Origin: G963668605 sp963668605
GTDB taxonomy: Bacteria > Acidobacteriota > Terriglobia > Bryobacterales > Bryobacteraceae
Reading direction: 5' to 3'
DNA: 64,000 nucleotides
Assembly (NCBI GenBank): GCA_963668605.1
Contig: OY764903.1
Span: 682,001 to 746,000 of the forward strand
Shown: positions 8,466 through 16,891 of the stretch, piece after piece
Position numbering within the stretch: the first letter of the stretch is position 1
How the letters are laid out: the number at the start of each line of letters is the position of its first letter
Position numbers and translations under genes: made by a program
The notes under the pieces: generated by a model
Seen by the model: only the letters and a program-made list of their open reading frames with translations
The model's database searches: none
Told to the model about the DNA's origin: nothing

Positions 8466-9851
8466 ATGTCACGGCAGAGTGAGCGAAGAGTGTTCGCCGC
8501 TGGTGGTGGGGATTGCCAGGGTGAACGCCAACCGGTAGATTCGTCCCAACTCCGGCGCAATGCCGCCACTCCTCTCGTTGTGTCTGGCAACGGGACGACG
8601 GCGCGCAAGGAACCTTGTACCGCCTTGGATGTACACTGCGCGAAGGTGTCTGAGAACCGCGCGGCGCTGAACGACGCACCGACTGCTCTCGTTTCTGCGG
8701 CCGGCGCCCGACTGAACCCGTCCCGGAACGGCCTCGCACAGGTGATCGTCGATAATGCGCCGTTGCCTATGGGCGTTCTGCGCGGCGACCTCACTTTGAA
8801 AACCGCGAATGCCGCTTTTCTGAACTGCCTCGGCCTCGCAGATGCGGAGATTCTGGACCGGCCGTTTACCGCGATCGCCGAGCAGCATTGCCACTCGATT
8901 GCATTGTCCAAGGTGCTCAGCCTGGCCGTCACGCACGATCACCCGCTGGCCGGCCTCGAGATCGACTGCCAGACTCCGCACAGGGGTGTGCGCAATCTGT
9001 TGCTCAACGCCACTCAGATTGAATCCGCGGGCGAACGCCTTCTTCTGCTCTCGATCGAAGACGTGACGGAGAGAAAGAATGCTGAGCGCGTTCTGTTGCG
9101 GGCGCAGAGCGACCTACACAAGTATGCCGAAAGCACTCTGCTGCAATCAAAAGCCGCGCTTCGCCGCAGCCGTGGAGAACTGCGCGCCTTGACGGCTAGC
9201 CTGCTGACGGCGCAGGAAGAAGAGCGCCGCCGTGTATCGCGCGAACTCCATGACGATCTCAGCCAGCAGGTCGCCATGCTCGAGTTTGACGTGGAGCGCA
9301 TGGAGCAGAAGTTGCCCGCGACCACCGCTGACCTGCGTACGCAATTGCGCGAGATCCGCAACCGTGTCGGCTCGCTCTCGAACGATCTGCGGCGCATCGC
9401 CTATGAGTTGCATCCTTCAGTTCTCGATCATCTTGGATTGGCGGTAGCACTCCGCTCCTATAGCGGCGAGTTCTCACGGCGCGAGCAGATGCCTGTCACA
9501 TTCACCTGCCGCCGCCTTCCGGCGACAATGCCCCAAGCCGTCTCCGTCTGTCTCTACCGTGTAGCGCAGGAGGCTTTTCGCAACATCGGAAAACACGCTG
9601 GTAAGAGTCCCGTTAAGTTATCGCTGATCTGTAAGGGCCAGCAACTGCACATGACCGTGCGGGATTCCGGAGCGGGCTTCGATCCAGCCTCCGCCCGCGG
9701 AAACGGCGGCTTGGGCATCGTCAGCATGCACGAACGCGTGCGCCTGGTTCATGGATCGTTCGCGATTCAATCGAGTCCCGGCAACGGCACGGTGCTGACT
9801 GTCAAAGTGCCACTGGATGTTCGGGAGGATGGATGCGGCCCAGGCTGCTGA
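8466..9851 (+). CDS. PAS-containing sensor histidine kinase, NarL/HisKA_3 type
   Basis: The 461-residue cytosolic protein has a poorly conserved N-terminus (1-90) and a PAS domain at about 92-203. A coiled linker follows, then a HisKA_3 dimerisation domain with the phosphorylated His262 in RELHDDLSQ. The HATPase domain carries an N-box with Asn373, a G1 box DSGAGFD at 400-406 and a G2 box at about 414-421. No membrane segment is visible, so it probably senses a cytoplasmic signal. The ribosome site before ATG 8466 is weak and a later start is possible. The gene overlaps its response regulator by 19 bases, so the two are a cognate pair. Confidence 0.9.
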   Translation: MSRQSERRVFAAGGGDCQGERQPVDSSQLRRNAATPLVVSGNGTTARKEPCTALDVHCAKVSENRAALNDAPTALVSAAGARLNPSRNGLAQVIVDNAPLPMGVLRGDLTLKTANAAFLNCLGLADAEILDRPFTAIAEQHCHSIALSKVLSLAVTHDHPLAGLEIDCQTPHRGVRNLLLNATQIESAGERLLLLSIEDVTERKNAERVLLRAQSDLHKYAESTLLQSKAALRRSRGELRALTASLLTAQEEERRRVSRELHDDLSQQVAMLEFDVERMEQKLPATTADLRTQLREIRNRVGSLSNDLRRIAYELHPSVLDHLGLAVALRSYSGEFSRREQMPVTFTCRRLPATMPQAVSVCLYRVAQEAFRNIGKHAGKSPVKLSLICKGQQLHMTVRDSGAGFDPASARGNGGLGIVSMHERVRLVHGSFAIQSSPGNGTVLTVKVPLDVREDGCGPGC

Positions 9852-10462
9852 TCGCCGACGACCATACGCTCGTCGTGGAGGGTTTTCGGCGGCTGCTTGA
9901 ACACGACTTCGACATAGTCGGAGAGGTGGAGGACGGTCGCGCGCTACTCGTCGCCGCCGAGAGACTCAAGCCCGATGTGATTCTGCTCGATATCGCCATG
10001 CCGTTGCTCAACGGCATCGACGCGGCGCGCCAGCTCAAACGGTCGCTGCCCTCTGCGCGGCTCTTGTTCATCACCATGCATTCCGATCCGGATTATGTCC
10101 GCGAGGCTTTCCGCGCCGGCGCGCGCGGCTACATTCTTAAACGCTCGGCGGCCTCGGAACTGATCACCGCGATCAATGAGGTGATGAAGGACCGCTTCTA
10201 CATCACTCCACTGGTCACGCGCGAGGCTCTCGGCCCGCTTCTAGACACAGGCGTGAAGGAGAAGAGCCGCCTCACGCCGCGCCAGCGCGAAGTTCTCCAA
10301 CTGGTCTCCGAAGGCCGCTCCGCCAAGGAGATCGGCGCCATTCTGCATATCTCGAAGAAGACCGTCGAATTCCATAAATCGGCGATCATGGAAGAACTCA
10401 GCCTGCATACCACAGCGGAATTGACGCGCTACGCCCTCGAGCACGGCTTGCTCGGACGCTAA
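9833..10462 (+). CDS. NarL/LuxR-family response regulator
   Basis: This 209-residue regulator has a receiver domain with acidic pocket Asp9/Asp10, phosphoacceptor Asp53 in LLDIAMP, Thr81 and Lys103. A LuxR-type helix-turn-helix follows at about 147-209 (LTPRQREVLQLVSEGRSAKE, then KKTVEFHKSAIM). It starts inside the end of the kinase gene, so expression is coupled. The family activates or represses transcription when phosphorylated. The target genes are not evident; the exported propeller protein 116 bases downstream is one candidate. Confidence 0.92.
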   Translation: MRPRLLIADDHTLVVEGFRRLLEHDFDIVGEVEDGRALLVAAERLKPDVILLDIAMPLLNGIDAARQLKRSLPSARLLFITMHSDPDYVREAFRAGARGYILKRSAASELITAINEVMKDRFYITPLVTREALGPLLDTGVKEKSRLTPRQREVLQLVSEGRSAKEIGAILHISKKTVEFHKSAIMEELSLHTTAELTRYALEHGLLGR

Positions 10463-10577
10463 ATTGGCGCTCCGCATCCTGTAAAAATATAAACAGATCC
10501 GAAGCGAATTTTGAGCCTTGACGCGGCTATTGCGGCGTGTTAACAAATAGGCGGCTACGTGCTTGAGGAGAAGCACC

Positions 10578-12485
10578 ATGATGAGCAATCGCCTGTCCCG
10601 GTCCGGGATTGCGAGCGTCGCCATCCCGACTGTCGTTCTGTTAATTGCCCTGTTTGTGCCGGTCATCGCGCCGGCCTCCGGCGGGCAGAGAATTTACCTT
10701 CAGTCGTACACCGGAATCTCCGGCCAGTACTTTGAAAGCCAGACAAATCTCGTTGGCGCGCCGGACGGTCAGTTCGGCGGCTCGCCACACACCGCACTTT
10801 ACGGCCAGTACATGGCGCTCTACGACCTGGGACGCGTCGTCACCGCCGACCGTCTAGAAATCGTTCACAAAGGCCGCGGCACAAAACACTTCAAAGTCGG
10901 TCTCAGTCCCGGCGAGCCTACTGATCCGGGCGCTCCTTATTTCGGAAACCCAATCGTCGCGCTGCCTGGACAATTGGATAGCGACGTCTTGACCGGCGCC
11001 GTGATCAGTTCGCTTGGGCCCCGTTCCTTCCGCTACGTTGCGGTCTACCTGTTCAACCCATGGGGCGCGGACTTCAACGCCCCGGCGTGGATCGATTCCG
11101 TGGCAGTCGTCGAAACCAATAATGCCTACAGTGCAAATCGGGCATCGCCGGCGCAGTTACTCGTATATAACTGGTCCACACAGGCGCTGGAGACCACGAC
11201 CGCGTTCCCCGCCACGTTTCCCATGAGTGTCGCTGTGACTCCGGACAGCCGTAACGTCCTTGCAACCAGCCTCTATGACATGCGCCTGTACGTGTTCGAC
11301 AAGGCATCGAACGCACTCGTTCCTCCCTCCGTCGGCTTCGCGGGACAGGCTCTCGGCGTAGCTGTCAGTCCCGATAGCCGCACTGCTTACGTCACGTATA
11401 AGGGCACGACCGCAGGCTCCTGGCCCGCTACGATTCTCGCGAAGGTCGACATCGCCAGCCGGACTGTTTCCGCTTCGGCACCCATCGGACCGGCCTATGC
11501 GACCAGTACCGCTGTTACGCCCGATGGCAAGTACGTCATTGCGATGTTCAATGACTGGGACAATCTCGAAATTCTCAATACGTCCAACTTGCAGTCGGTG
11601 AAACATGTGGGTTTCCAGTACAGCAAGGCCAACACGTTTGCCGTCTCACCCGACAGCCGCCGCATCTACGTGCTCTCCGGCGGTGGGACGCCTCTGTCCA
11701 CTATCACCGTGATCGATCTCTCTAATTTCGCCGCGAAGGAAATCCCAATCCCGGGCTGCGACTATCCGCAGGGCATCGTAGTATCGCCCGGCGGCAGCCG
11801 CGTCTATTTCGCGTGCGAATTTGCAAACTACGTCGGTGTGCTCGACGCCGCTACGGAGAAGGTCATCGCGACACTCCCGGCGACCGATCCCAGTTATCTG
11901 GGCATCACGCCCGATGGCCGGCGCCTCTGGGTGGGCGAGTTTAGCGCCAACGATGTGAAGGTGTTCGACACCACCACCAACCAGCTTGTGCCGCCGCTGA
12001 TTCCTTTCAATTGGACTGGTGTCAATATTGCATTTGCTGGAGCGCGCTATGCTTCCGTCGATGCAGTGGCGCGTCTCACCGGTATGTCGGCGGTGATGCA
12101 GGGCGGCGGTGGGTGCGTTCCGGGCGGAACTTACGTTATTACCGCAAACTGGCTGAATGCTTCGAGCCAGGCCTGGATCGCGGCCTCTGCCGAGATAGCC
12201 TCCCTGACCAACGGAAATCAGTTGATCGACCAGCAGTTCAACATGACCCCGGACTTCATCGTCACGCCCGGCGAGACGATGACCGCCACTTTCCGCATAC
12301 GCCTGGCCGCCTGCGCACCGTTCGGTTTCAAGGTTGCGCTGCTGGCTGTTGCGCCGACCACTCCGGTTACGCAGCAGGCCACTTTTACGAAGAGTACGGC
12401 GCTGCCGCACTCCTCTCTGAGCGACGCGCCGCCGGTGCCGGACGAGACCTTCACCTGGCAGTTCGATCCGGCGAACGCGCATTAA
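10578..12485 (+). CDS. Exported YncE-like beta-propeller protein
   Basis: The 635-residue protein starts at ATG 10578, with GAGGAG seven bases before it; a TTG start at 10563 would include that site. A signal segment (IPTVVLLIALFVPVIAPASG) leads to a lectin- or discoidin-like region (about 30-180). Roughly seven blades with YncE-type motifs follow at 190-480, such as SVAVTPDSRNVLATS, GVAVSPDSRTAYVTY and GIVVSPGGSRVYFACE. The C-terminal 150 residues are beta-rich. Proteins of this type are periplasmic or secreted. Its ligand is unknown. Confidence 0.75.
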   Translation: MMSNRLSRSGIASVAIPTVVLLIALFVPVIAPASGGQRIYLQSYTGISGQYFESQTNLVGAPDGQFGGSPHTALYGQYMALYDLGRVVTADRLEIVHKGRGTKHFKVGLSPGEPTDPGAPYFGNPIVALPGQLDSDVLTGAVISSLGPRSFRYVAVYLFNPWGADFNAPAWIDSVAVVETNNAYSANRASPAQLLVYNWSTQALETTTAFPATFPMSVAVTPDSRNVLATSLYDMRLYVFDKASNALVPPSVGFAGQALGVAVSPDSRTAYVTYKGTTAGSWPATILAKVDIASRTVSASAPIGPAYATSTAVTPDGKYVIAMFNDWDNLEILNTSNLQSVKHVGFQYSKANTFAVSPDSRRIYVLSGGGTPLSTITVIDLSNFAAKEIPIPGCDYPQGIVVSPGGSRVYFACEFANYVGVLDAATEKVIATLPATDPSYLGITPDGRRLWVGEFSANDVKVFDTTTNQLVPPLIPFNWTGVNIAFAGARYASVDAVARLTGMSAVMQGGGGCVPGGTYVITANWLNASSQAWIAASAEIASLTNGNQLIDQQFNMTPDFIVTPGETMTATFRIRLAACAPFGFKVALLAVAPTTPVTQQATFTKSTALPHSSLSDAPPVPDETFTWQFDPANAH

Positions 12486-12504
12486 AGATCGCCGGCACCG
12501 CGCT

Positions 12505-13023
12505 CTACACATCGCGCCGTACGTGGATGCGCGCAGTCTGGAAACCGAGCCCTCGTGCAAGGCTCAGCGACGCTTCGTTGCGCGCCCAGATTGCCGCCTC
12601 CACGTGCTGGATGTTGTGCGCGCGAAACCACTCGAACGCATGTTCAACGAGTTCTTTCGCGATGCCGCGCCGGCGCTGCTGGGGGTCGACATAGATGTCC
12701 TCCAGGAAACCCGACGCCATCGGCTCAATCAGCGGCGGCGCGGGTTTCTTTCGGAAGCGGATAAGCGCCCGGAATGCGCTCCGCTTGCTTCTGGCCGCAC
12801 GTTGCAGGATGCGGATGTCGACAAAGCCAAGTAGCGCGCCATCTTCCTCCGCCACCAGCACTGCGCCGTCCGTCCTGTTCAAGCGTGCCGACACATACGC
12901 GCCCCAATCCGGCCGTGCCGTGAGCCGGAACCATTGTGCGAGACTCTCCTGGTACTCGAGTTCCGCGCGGAACAACTCGATCAGACTGGGCAGATCGGAG
13001 ATTGTCGCGGACCGTATGTGCAT
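12505..13023 (-). CDS. GNAT-family N-acetyltransferase, last gene of the RiPP-like cassette
   Basis: The 172-residue protein shows the GNAT fold: an N-terminal IRSATISDLPSLIELFRAE, a central strand (AVLVAEEDGALLGFVDI) and the acetyl-CoA loop IYVDPQQRRRGIAKELVEHA. It ends with ARNEASLSLARGLGFQ. GNAT enzymes move acetyl groups from acetyl-CoA to amines. The start lies six bases after the PqqD-like stop, so it is probably co-transcribed with the radical SAM and kinase genes. It might acetylate the peptide or an intermediate, or protect the host. This is inference from position. Confidence 0.85.
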   Translation of the reverse strand: MHIRSATISDLPSLIELFRAELEYQESLAQWFRLTARPDWGAYVSARLNRTDGAVLVAEEDGALLGFVDIRILQRAARSKRSAFRALIRFRKKPAPPLIEPMASGFLEDIYVDPQQRRRGIAKELVEHAFEWFRAHNIQHVEAAIWARNEASLSLARGLGFQTARIHVRRDV

Positions 13024-13029
13024 CGCGCG

Positions 13030-13317
13030 TCAGTTCTCCGGAGCGGCCACGATCAGCCGCTCCGCCCGCAGGCTCTCCGTGAGCGACAGCACGCTCCGCA
13101 GTGCCCGTTCCGCGTCGAGCGCATGACCTGCCTGCAGTTCAGCACTGATCTCGGCGATCGAAAAACCCTGAGCGATCAGCTTCCAGATTTCGGTGCCCGT
13201 CCCGTTCAGGCTGTAGTACTGGCTTGTGCCGAGATGCAGCAGCACCGTCTCTCCGTTCGGAATGCTGGTGCAGACGACATCCGGATGTGGGAGTGGTTTG
13301 TCGTGTGGCGATAGCAT
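13030..13317 (-). CDS. PqqD-like peptide-recognition protein
   Basis: The 95-residue protein resembles PqqD/RRE proteins. A beta-hairpin start (VVCTSIPNGETVLLHLGTSQ, then YYSLNGTGTEIWKLIAQG) is followed by helices (IAEISAELQ, then ALRSVLSLTESLRAERLI). PqqD-like proteins bind the leader of a precursor peptide and present it to the modifying enzyme. In lasso pathways the B1 protein of this fold binds the YxxPxLxxxGxxxxxT motif. Here a stand-alone copy lies ten bases after the radical SAM gene and a matching leader is encoded upstream in the same operon. Confidence 0.85.
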   Translation of the reverse strand: MLSPHDKPLPHPDVVCTSIPNGETVLLHLGTSQYYSLNGTGTEIWKLIAQGFSIAEISAELQAGHALDAERALRSVLSLTESLRAERLIVAAPEN

Positions 13318-13327
13318 CGTTTCTCCT

Positions 13328-14335
13328 TTACTGTTTCTCCGCTGGCTCCCAGAGCAGCGGCGCCCAAGGGTGCTCCGGCGCCGTCTTCAGCCACTCCATC
13401 TTGCGGAAGAAAAGCGAACAGTACCAGCACGCGAAGTAATCGGAATCGTGCAACGTGCCTGTCTCGTGCAGCGCGCGCTTGCGGCGCTGGAACTCCGTGT
13501 TTTGTTCTGCCAGGCGCGCGAGCCCCGCCTCGAAGGAGATCTCCAGCAGACTGCCCGCCACGTCGTCGCGCGGTTCTGTGCCGCATTGTCCCGATAGATG
13601 GCAGCACTTCGTCATGTTGCCGGAACAATCGATGTTAACTTCGTTGAGCGTAAGTGGATCGCAAGGGAACAACTCACGGCTGTAGCAGCCCGGGGCCAGC
13701 GCAATAGCCATCGTATGCCGGAGCCTCAACTCACGGATCTCGGCTTCCACGTCCTTGCGTTGCTTAGGGCTCAGGTCGAGTTCCGACCGTGCCGCGCGTT
13801 GCGATGGCGTCATGTGCCCGAAGCGCACACTATGACTTCCCAGTTTCTCCGCGAGTGCCGCAAGTGCGCCCAGTTCGTGCCTGTTGTCAGCGGTGACCGC
13901 CATGTTGATGCCGAACGGCAAGCCGTGAAACACGCACAGACTGATCGCCTTCATCACGCGGCGGAATGAACCCGTGCCGCGCAAGCTGTTGTGCGTCGCT
14001 TCGGTGGCGCCGTCAAGACTGAATGTGATGCCGGAGAGCTGATGGGAGTGCGTCACAAACAGCGCCTGCCACTCATCAAAGGCCCAGCCGTTCGTAACCA
14101 GTCCGAAGCGGTATCCCGCTTGGCAGATCCGCTCCACGATCCCGCCGAATTGTGGATGCAGCGCCGGCTCGCCACCCGTCAGGCTGATGTGCTCGAAGCC
14201 GCACGGCCGGGCCTCCCGCAGCACTTTCTCAAGCGCGACGGGCGGCACGTCATCGCTTCCTCCATGGCGCGATGCAAAACAGTGCCTGCAGGCCAGGTTG
14301 CAGCGATTCGTGAGTTCAATCACCACTCTACGCAT
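13328..14335 (-). CDS. Radical SAM enzyme with SPASM-like cysteines
   Basis: The 335-residue enzyme carries the radical SAM cluster motif Cys12-x3-Cys16-x2-Cys19 and a GGEP motif at about 54-57. The C-terminal third is cysteine-rich (Cys217, 225, 237, 244, 245, 251, 303, 306), as expected for one or two auxiliary clusters of the SPASM/Twitch type. Such enzymes modify peptides by C-C, C-S or C-O bond formation. ATG 14335 overlaps the kinase gene end by eight bases; an upstream start at 14431 would lie fully inside that gene. The likely substrate is the precursor peptide at 15376-15561. Confidence 0.88.
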   Translation of the reverse strand: MRRVVIELTNRCNLACRHCFASRHGGSDDVPPVALEKVLREARPCGFEHISLTGGEPALHPQFGGIVERICQAGYRFGLVTNGWAFDEWQALFVTHSHQLSGITFSLDGATEATHNSLRGTGSFRRVMKAISLCVFHGLPFGINMAVTADNRHELGALAALAEKLGSHSVRFGHMTPSQRAARSELDLSPKQRKDVEAEIRELRLRHTMAIALAPGCYSRELFPCDPLTLNEVNIDCSGNMTKCCHLSGQCGTEPRDDVAGSLLEISFEAGLARLAEQNTEFQRRKRALHETGTLHDSDYFACWYCSLFFRKMEWLKTAPEHPWAPLLWEPAEKQ

Positions 14336-15320
14336 AGGTTGCTCCGCAGATTGGCGCGAGCAACGCGGAGAGCGCCCCGGGCGCCGCGACCACGTCGCGT
14401 CCGGCAAACAGGCGATAGCATTGGCAGTCACCGATCAGCATCCGCAGCGTCTCCATTTGTCCGGCGATCGAGGCGCGGCCAGCCAGGAAGCCGGGACTTT
14501 GCCGGATCAGGCACGCCAACGCCGTCGTCGCATCCAGTGGCGCGAGACGCGAATGCGCCTCGTTCGTGCGTTGTGGCACAAGGATTACGCGCGGCCGGCA
14601 GGATTCCGCAAACAGGCGCGGAAAGATCCGCGACACGTCAACCAGCACCTTGTCCTCGCGGATTGAGAAGGCGCCTTTCCAGGCGGCGTCCAACTCCGGA
14701 AAATGCCGTGCCGTCTCTCGCAGGCACGCGAATCCGCGGCCGAACGGAAGCGCCTCCACTGCGCCTTCGCGGACACGCAGTATCACCGAGTCGTCGGCCA
14801 GGAATTTCCAGTTGCTACGCGCCAGGGCATAGGCCAGAGTGGTTTTGCCGCACCCGGAATCGCCGGCGATCAGGACCCCCGCGTCGTCGTGAACCACCGC
14901 GCTCGCGTGTAGACCATAGCGGCGGAACCGGCCCAGAAGCAGCAGAAAGGTGAGCAGCAACAGTCCGCGCTGGTGGTGCGGCGGAGTCTTTTCGAAATGC
15001 GGATGCAGAAAACCTGTACCGCGGCCGAGATCCGGCTCCAGGTTCAGGTACGATCCGTTGCTGCGCAGATGGAAACCGCCCGCGCTCTTTGCGAGCGTGA
15101 GCCCAGGAGCCGAGAAAACGGTTGTGCCTTCGTGGCCCTCGTGTCCGGTTTCGCAGTGATCCCGAAACTCCACGACGATCTGGCGCTCGCGGTTCGCACG
15201 CCTGGCCTCGTTCAAGTGGAAGAATTGCCGCGCCGCGCGGCGCACAACCTCGGCTTGGCCTGGCAACTGGTATCGCAGGCTGACGCCCACTTCGCACAGC
15301 GAATACAGTTCTTCTTCCAT
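14328..15320 (-). CDS. HPr-kinase-like ATPase of the RiPP-like cassette
   Basis: The 330-residue protein has a poorly conserved N-terminal half and a C-terminal HPr-kinase/phosphorylase-like domain. His138 is in the LHASAVV segment, the P-loop GDSGCGKTT is at 153-161, and an Asp pair (176-177, ADDSVIL) follows. It lacks a nearby HPr gene and differs from true HprK in length and neighbours. Relatives in some lasso peptide clusters phosphorylate the precursor near its C-terminus. Here the only hydroxyl residue after the leader motif is Thr58. Substrate assignment is inferred. The gene overlaps the radical SAM gene by eight bases. Confidence 0.8.
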   Translation of the reverse strand: MEEELYSLCEVGVSLRYQLPGQAEVVRRAARQFFHLNEARRANRERQIVVEFRDHCETGHEGHEGTTVFSAPGLTLAKSAGGFHLRSNGSYLNLEPDLGRGTGFLHPHFEKTPPHHQRGLLLLTFLLLLGRFRRYGLHASAVVHDDAGVLIAGDSGCGKTTLAYALARSNWKFLADDSVILRVREGAVEALPFGRGFACLRETARHFPELDAAWKGAFSIREDKVLVDVSRIFPRLFAESCRPRVILVPQRTNEAHSRLAPLDATTALACLIRQSPGFLAGRASIAGQMETLRMLIGDCQCYRLFAGRDVVAAPGALSALLAPICGATYA

Positions 15321-15375
15321 GGCGCTCTGCTTGCGCTGCCTGTTGCCACGCCGGGTCGCGAACGGCCGCCGGCGA

Positions 15376-15561
15376 TTACGGGAAGAATGTGCCGAAAAAC
15401 GCTGCGGTCACGTCGGCCAGGTTCCCCTGCTTTACCAGTTGCGGTTCCACGAAGCGGAGCGTCGGCTCCGCGAATTCACTGCGCGCGCCCTCGTCCACCG
15501 GGTTCAAGGACTCGGCGGAGTCTGCGCGATTGTCCACGGCGGCACTTTCGTCATTGAGCAT
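15376..15561 (-). CDS. Putative RiPP precursor peptide with lasso-type leader motif
   Basis: The 61-residue peptide starts at ATG 15561, with GGAGGAG seven bases before it; a longer frame to 15708 has no such site and runs through the promoter. The first 30 residues are acidic. Phe37-x2-Pro40-x-Leu42-x3-Gly46-x5-Thr52 fits the lasso leader pattern (Y/F)xxPxLxxxGxxxxxT exactly. Only nine residues follow (AAFFGTFFP). There is no Asp or Glu in this core, so a lasso macrolactam ring is not possible. It is the first gene of the cassette, 55 bases before the kinase gene, with its own strong promoter. It is a good candidate substrate for the kinase, radical SAM enzyme and acetyltransferase. Confidence 0.75.
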   Translation of the reverse strand: MLNDESAAVDNRADSAESLNPVDEGARSEFAEPTLRFVEPQLVKQGNLADVTAAFFGTFFP

Positions 15562-15672
15562 GTCGGGACTCCTCCGAAAACGCCCACGCTGGAGACATCC
15601 ACTCGCCCGTTTCATCCGCACACTCTGACTCTCACGGCCACGGACGGCTCCCGCGACGTATTCGATGGAAGC

Positions 15673-15721
15673 AGTATAATGCGATCCTTTTTCCTTGTAA
15701 AGCATCAAATTGCATCAAATT
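15673..15721 (-). promoter_or_regulatory. Sigma-70-type promoter with tandem 10-base repeat, RiPP-like cassette
   Basis: On the minus strand TTTACA (15696-15701) and TATACT (15673-15678) are separated by exactly 17 bases. Directly upstream of the -35 box the + strand sequence GCATCAAATT occurs twice in tandem (15702-15711 and 15712-15721), one helical turn apart, as expected for an activator or repressor site. Transcription would begin near 15666, giving a leader of about 105 bases before the precursor gene. Confidence 0.6.
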
Positions 15722-15790
15722 AAAGAGGGCATAGCGGCGATGCGGAGGGCGGACCACACGGCTGCACGCGGATCGTCTCTGGTCCGTTGG

Positions 15791-15882
15791 CACTCCCGGC
15801 ACTGATGGGATTTTGGCATTCTTTCACACCACCACCGGGCACAACGCCTAAGAGTGCCGGGAGCGATTTAGCGACCGGAGGC
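15791..15882. repeat. Palindromic intergenic repeat (partial copy)
   Basis: The right arm (15851-15882) has the pattern GTGCCGGGAGCG...GCGACCGGAGGC, which is also seen near 22326, 22517 and 55731. The left arm is short: CTCCCGGCACT (around 15793-15803) pairs with AGTGCCGGGAG. It lies in the 391-base gap (15562-15952) between the precursor promoter and fabD. Confidence 0.5.
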
Positions 15883-15952
15883 TTCTCGCAGCTTCGTCCG
15901 GGTTGGCGTGGCGCTTGTGGCCGGTCCCCCGTATTTGGGAAACTGACAGCTT

Positions 15953-16891
15953 ATGAGTAAAATTGCTTTTCTATTTCCCGGACAGGGCTCGCAGTTCGCT
16001 GGAATGGGCAAGAGCCTGGCTGATACATACCCCTGCGCGCGGCAGGTTTTCGAAGAAGCCGACGCCGCACTGGAATTTCCCATTTCGAAATTGTGTTTCG
16101 AAGGGCCCGATGAGCAGCTCAAACTCACCGAAAATACGCAACCCGCTTTGTTGACAGTCTCCATCGCAGCTCTCGCGGTGCTCGCCGAAAAGGGCATCCG
16201 CCCGGAAGTGGTCGCTGGACATAGCCTGGGCGAATATCCGGCCCTGGTCGCCGCGGGTTCCTTGAAATTCGCCGACGCCGTGCGCCTGGTGCGCAATCGT
16301 GGCCGCTATATGCAGCAGGCCGTCCCGGCCGGCGTAGGCGCCATGGCGGCGCTTTTGAGACTGCCCGCCGGTGCGCTGGGCGGCATTCTCGTCGAAGCCG
16401 CTCAGGGCGAAGTGCTCTCTGCAGCCAACCTGAATTCGCCGGATCAGGTCGTCATCGCCGGGCACGCCGGCGCAGTGCAGCGCGCGGCCGATCTGGCGAA
16501 AGCCGCAGGAGCCAAACGCGCCGTGATGCTTCCGGTCAGCGCACCCTTCCATTGCGCGCTGATGAAGCCCGCGCAGGAGAAATTGGGCGTCGACCTGAAC
16601 GCCACCGAGTTTGCGGATCTGCGAATTCCGCTGATCAACAACTGGCAGGCGAAGGAGATTCGCAGCGCTGCGGAAGCGCGGCAGGGATTATTCGAGCAGG
16701 TGCCGAATCCGGTACGCTGGGAGGACACCGTGCGGCTGCTCGGTGTGCTCGGCGTGGAGCGCTGCATCGAAGTGGGCGCCGGCGCGGTGCTGACGGGCCT
16801 GTTGAAGAACATCGCCCCGAGTATCAAAGGAATCAAATTCGGCGAAGCCGAGGATTGGGAGAAAGTCAATGCGTGGATGGCTGCTGAGTAG
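15953..16891 (+). CDS. fabD: Malonyl-CoA:ACP transacylase
   Basis: The 312-residue enzyme moves malonyl groups from CoA to acyl carrier protein for fatty acid synthesis. It has the FabD start FLFPGQGSQFAGMGK and the nucleophile Ser91 in GHSLGEYPALVAAG. The Arg in RNRGRYMQQ positions the malonyl carboxylate, and the catalytic His200 lies in SAPFHCALM. Length is normal for FabD. No other fab gene is adjacent. The DUF1080 gene begins inside its last codons, so the two are probably co-transcribed. Confidence 0.95.
   Translation: MSKIAFLFPGQGSQFAGMGKSLADTYPCARQVFEEADAALEFPISKLCFEGPDEQLKLTENTQPALLTVSIAALAVLAEKGIRPEVVAGHSLGEYPALVAAGSLKFADAVRLVRNRGRYMQQAVPAGVGAMAALLRLPAGALGGILVEAAQGEVLSAANLNSPDQVVIAGHAGAVQRAADLAKAAGAKRAVMLPVSAPFHCALMKPAQEKLGVDLNATEFADLRIPLINNWQAKEIRSAAEARQGLFEQVPNPVRWEDTVRLLGVLGVERCIEVGAGAVLTGLLKNIAPSIKGIKFGEAEDWEKVNAWMAAE

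Noticed and set aside
8164..8538. 124-codon frame on the plus strand starting at the IS right end
   Set aside because: It begins inside the insertion element, overlaps the kinase gene in another frame and has no protein signature.
15376..15561. Genuine lasso peptide precursor
   Set aside because: The core after the leader motif has no Asp or Glu for ring closure, and no lasso cyclase or protease gene is adjacent.
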